NCBI GenBank assembly: GCA_001465935.1
Contig: LNKV01000007.1
Coordinates: forward strand, 930,001-994,000
DNA length: 64,000 nt
DNA from: Clarireedia homoeocarpa
Lineage: Eukaryota > Ascomycota > Leotiomycetes > Helotiales > Rutstroemiaceae
Reading direction: 5' to 3'
Below the pieces are notes generated by a model. It saw nothing but the letters and a program-made list of their open reading frames with translations. It was not told where the DNA came from and searched no databases. Position numbers and translations under genes: made by a program. The stretch's first letter is position 1, and each line of letters opens with the position of its first letter. Below, piece after piece: positions 61,712 to 64,000 of this stretch.

Positions 61712-64000
61712 ATGGCTTCAGCCTGGCTTTCACCCAACTCGAGAATTCGCAGCGCGTCACAAGAACGCATTTTCCGTAACATCAGAAACGATTCCTCTCA
61801 ATCGGATATCGCATCATTGAACGACGCATCTGCCAGAGATATCTACGACAGTATGGCCAAAGAATCTGCTGGGCGACTGGAAGCCGACGTTACATCAAGC
61901 ACATCAACCTACCAATCCCACAACAGTCGAGGACGACCTGCAACTCGATTCCAAAACCACCGAACTCAAGCCGATATTTCAATCGCATCCTCGACTGGAC
62001 CTCAAGAAATTCGTCGAAATTCAGCAAGCACACAACATGCGACTATAAGCACTCAATCCGAATTGTCCGCCCTGTGGAATCCAGATGCAACCGATGAAGA
62101 GGTTTTCTGTTCCACACAACTCGAAATCGAACGTCAAGAACGCAAGAAGAACAGGGTTCCGGAAATTCGCGACACTGCAAAGAAATGTGGTCGATGGACT
62201 CCAAGACGTGAGCCAATGGCCCCATTGACTACCTCATACCTCGACACCGCCTTTCCGGATTTTACTTCTGGATCCATTCGAGAACAAACCAATTCCATTG
62301 AAGCTGATCGCTCAAAAATCGAGGATCAAACACCATGCCGTGGATCTGGATCCAAATCCAAATTACCCGAAAGACTTAATTCATCTTCTGGACTTAACCC
62401 AACACCATTGGCCGAGTCGGTTCAAGCTGCAAACGCAACGAAGCGCATTGTCAAAACCGCCCCATACGACATGCACAATGCCCCTACTGGCAACGCCAAA
62501 GACAATTCTTTAACTTTTAACCTTTCACAACACTCCGATGCCCACAACACCTTCCGTAGCCAGAATGAGAAAAAAGCACGAAAAGATGCTTTGGTCGATA
62601 AACTCTTCCAAAAGATCGAACACAACAACACCTTCCTCGAACACAACGAGAGAAAGGCAAGGAAGGATCCGGTTGCCGACAAGGAAAACATACTTCCTAG
62701 ACAACGACCTCACACCACTACCAAGGCCACCAATTACGTCTCTAATGCGAGTCGTACCGTCAACGGCCAAAGACGAACACTATCTGAGCTCCATGCTCAA
62801 ATTGATGAGTGCTCAGAAAGCTCCCTCAACATGGCTCGCCATTCAGAACTCCGTGCTGGACCCTCTACTTCTACTTACGCTGCCAATAATACTTTAACAG
62901 TGTCTACTTCCGCACCAAACCCAACACAATCCTCATTCCTGTTGCCCGAAATGGCTGGCCTTACTGAGCTTGTCAACGGTAATTACAAGGATACTACCCA
63001 AACTGGAAAACCGGCATCTCGATTTTCCAATACCGCTTATCAATCCTCATCGGCGGCAAAGAATATTGAAGTCATTGGAAAGATTCCTATGCCAGAGGAA
63101 GAGAAGGAAATTTACTTCTCCATCGAATTGCTTCAACAACGGATTTCGCAGCTGGAAATTACCAATGCTGCTTTCGAAAAGCAATACAAAGAGCTCCAAG
63201 CTAAAAATCAACATCAACAAACCATCATTGATTCACACTCACCTCAGAACGTCCGCCGAGATAGTGCTACAGAAGATAGTAGATGTGTCGATGAAGGACA
63301 CAAGAAACTTGCGGAGGATCTTAAAAGTAAGTATATTCCCTTTGATGATTTTCTCAATTGATTACTTACGATACTACTAGATGCCAATGCACAAATCGAT
63401 GCCTATGAGCGAACTATTACCGAACAGAACATGCAGATCGAATTGGTCAGCAATGAACGCGATACAGCTATCAACGAACGTGACGAAGCCATTAACGAAC
63501 GTGATGAGGCCAACAATGAGCGAAACACAGCCATTAAACAACGCGAAGGTGCTATCAGACAACGCGACGAAGCAATTAGACAGCAAAAAGAAGCTGTAAA
63601 GCAACGTAACGAAATCACTAAGCAACGCAATACTGCCACCTATGAACGCGACGAAGCTTATCAACAACTTGAATCAGCAGCCGAACAACGGAAGCACATT
63701 GTCAAACAACTCGGCAAGGCAGCTGACGACCATCACCAAACTACATACGAACGTGATGAAGCAAGAAAACATCTCGCTGAAGCTTCGGATCAACGCGATG
63801 AAACTGCTGATCGATACAACGAAATTCTTGAAGCTTTCAAAGAAATGAAAGTGAAGAACGACGACTTGCTTGTCGAACAGCGAAAATTGCAACAACAAAT
63901 TCAGGACCATAAGGTCCAGGTGCATTATTCCGAGGAACATTACAAAAAGGAGATCAAGAATCTTCAACGAGAGAAGACGGAATTCCAGAGTGAGCTCACC
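61712..64000 (+). CDS. Coiled-coil hypothetical protein, 3' end cut by the window edge
   Basis: Exons 61712-63326 and 63381-edge (phase 1; donor GTAAGT, acceptor CTACTAG) give over 740 aa. The N-terminal 440 residues are disordered, with Ser/Thr/Arg-rich stretches, a KEN-like box (ADKENILPRQR) and two near-identical segments (RSQNEKKARKDALVDKLFQKIEHNNTF and LEHNERKARKDPVADKE). The coiled coil starts around SIELLQQRISQLEITNAAFEKQYKELQAKNQH. After the intron there is a 90-residue array of heptad-like repeats of the form (I/A)NERDEA, RQRDEAIRQ, KQRNEITKQ, then a canonical coiled coil to the edge. No enzymatic domain. Spindle-pole or septum scaffold roles fit such architecture, but nothing in the visible part proves one. 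Start ATG chosen because upstream open sequence lacks coding bias. Confidence 0.8.

Overview
The window is nuclear DNA from a filamentous ascomycete, most probably a leotiomycete such as a Sclerotiniaceae-like Helotiales. The signs are short spliceosomal introns (about 39-145 bp) with GTAAGT-like donors and CTAAC branch points, gene spacing of 0.2-3 kb, moderate GC, an intron-bearing tRNA, and fungal-only families (xanthine dioxygenase XanA, Zn2Cys6 regulator, RTA1-like, SWP1, TFB3). The organism assignment is inference from gene style. All exon models were joined by hand and checked for reading phase.

Layout. 0-15 kb is conserved housekeeping: phosphopantetheine adenylyltransferase (cut by the left edge), a DCAF7/WDR68 WD40 protein with a long disordered head, Spt5, a 3-kb gene-free stretch with two minisatellites, an FBXO31-like F-box protein, tRNA-Val(UAC) with an intron, and nicotinate phosphoribosyltransferase. 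15-21.5 kb has two small Cys/His-rich orphan proteins, an ACAD11-type acyl-CoA dehydrogenase and a patatin-type triacylglycerol lipase. 22-31 kb is more accessory: a lone exon-like remnant, xanthine dioxygenase, a transcription-factor body without a visible zinc cluster, an SDR, and a large charged coiled-coil protein.

31.9-43.1 kb is the most unusual part. Three genes typical of secondary metabolism or membrane stress (a cytochrome P450, an RTA1-like membrane protein, an O-methyltransferase) are still recognisable along their length but broken by in-frame stops and frameshifts. Most stops could come from C:G to T:A transitions, as expected of RIP-like mutation. Between them lie an intact OPT-family transporter and an intact Zn2Cys6 regulator, whose upstream region carries three tandem copies of a CACGTG-containing 10-mer. 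This looks like a small biosynthetic cluster decaying around surviving transport and regulatory genes.

44-64 kb returns to core genes: a Ser-rich small protein, mitochondrial aspartyl-tRNA synthetase, an AP180-type clathrin assembly protein (with a 20-nt microexon), TFIIH subunit TFB3 head-to-head with a NudC-family protein, the oligosaccharyltransferase subunit SWP1, a URI/Bud27 prefoldin-like protein, and a coiled-coil protein cut by the right edge. I found no transposon, CRISPR, prophage or rRNA.
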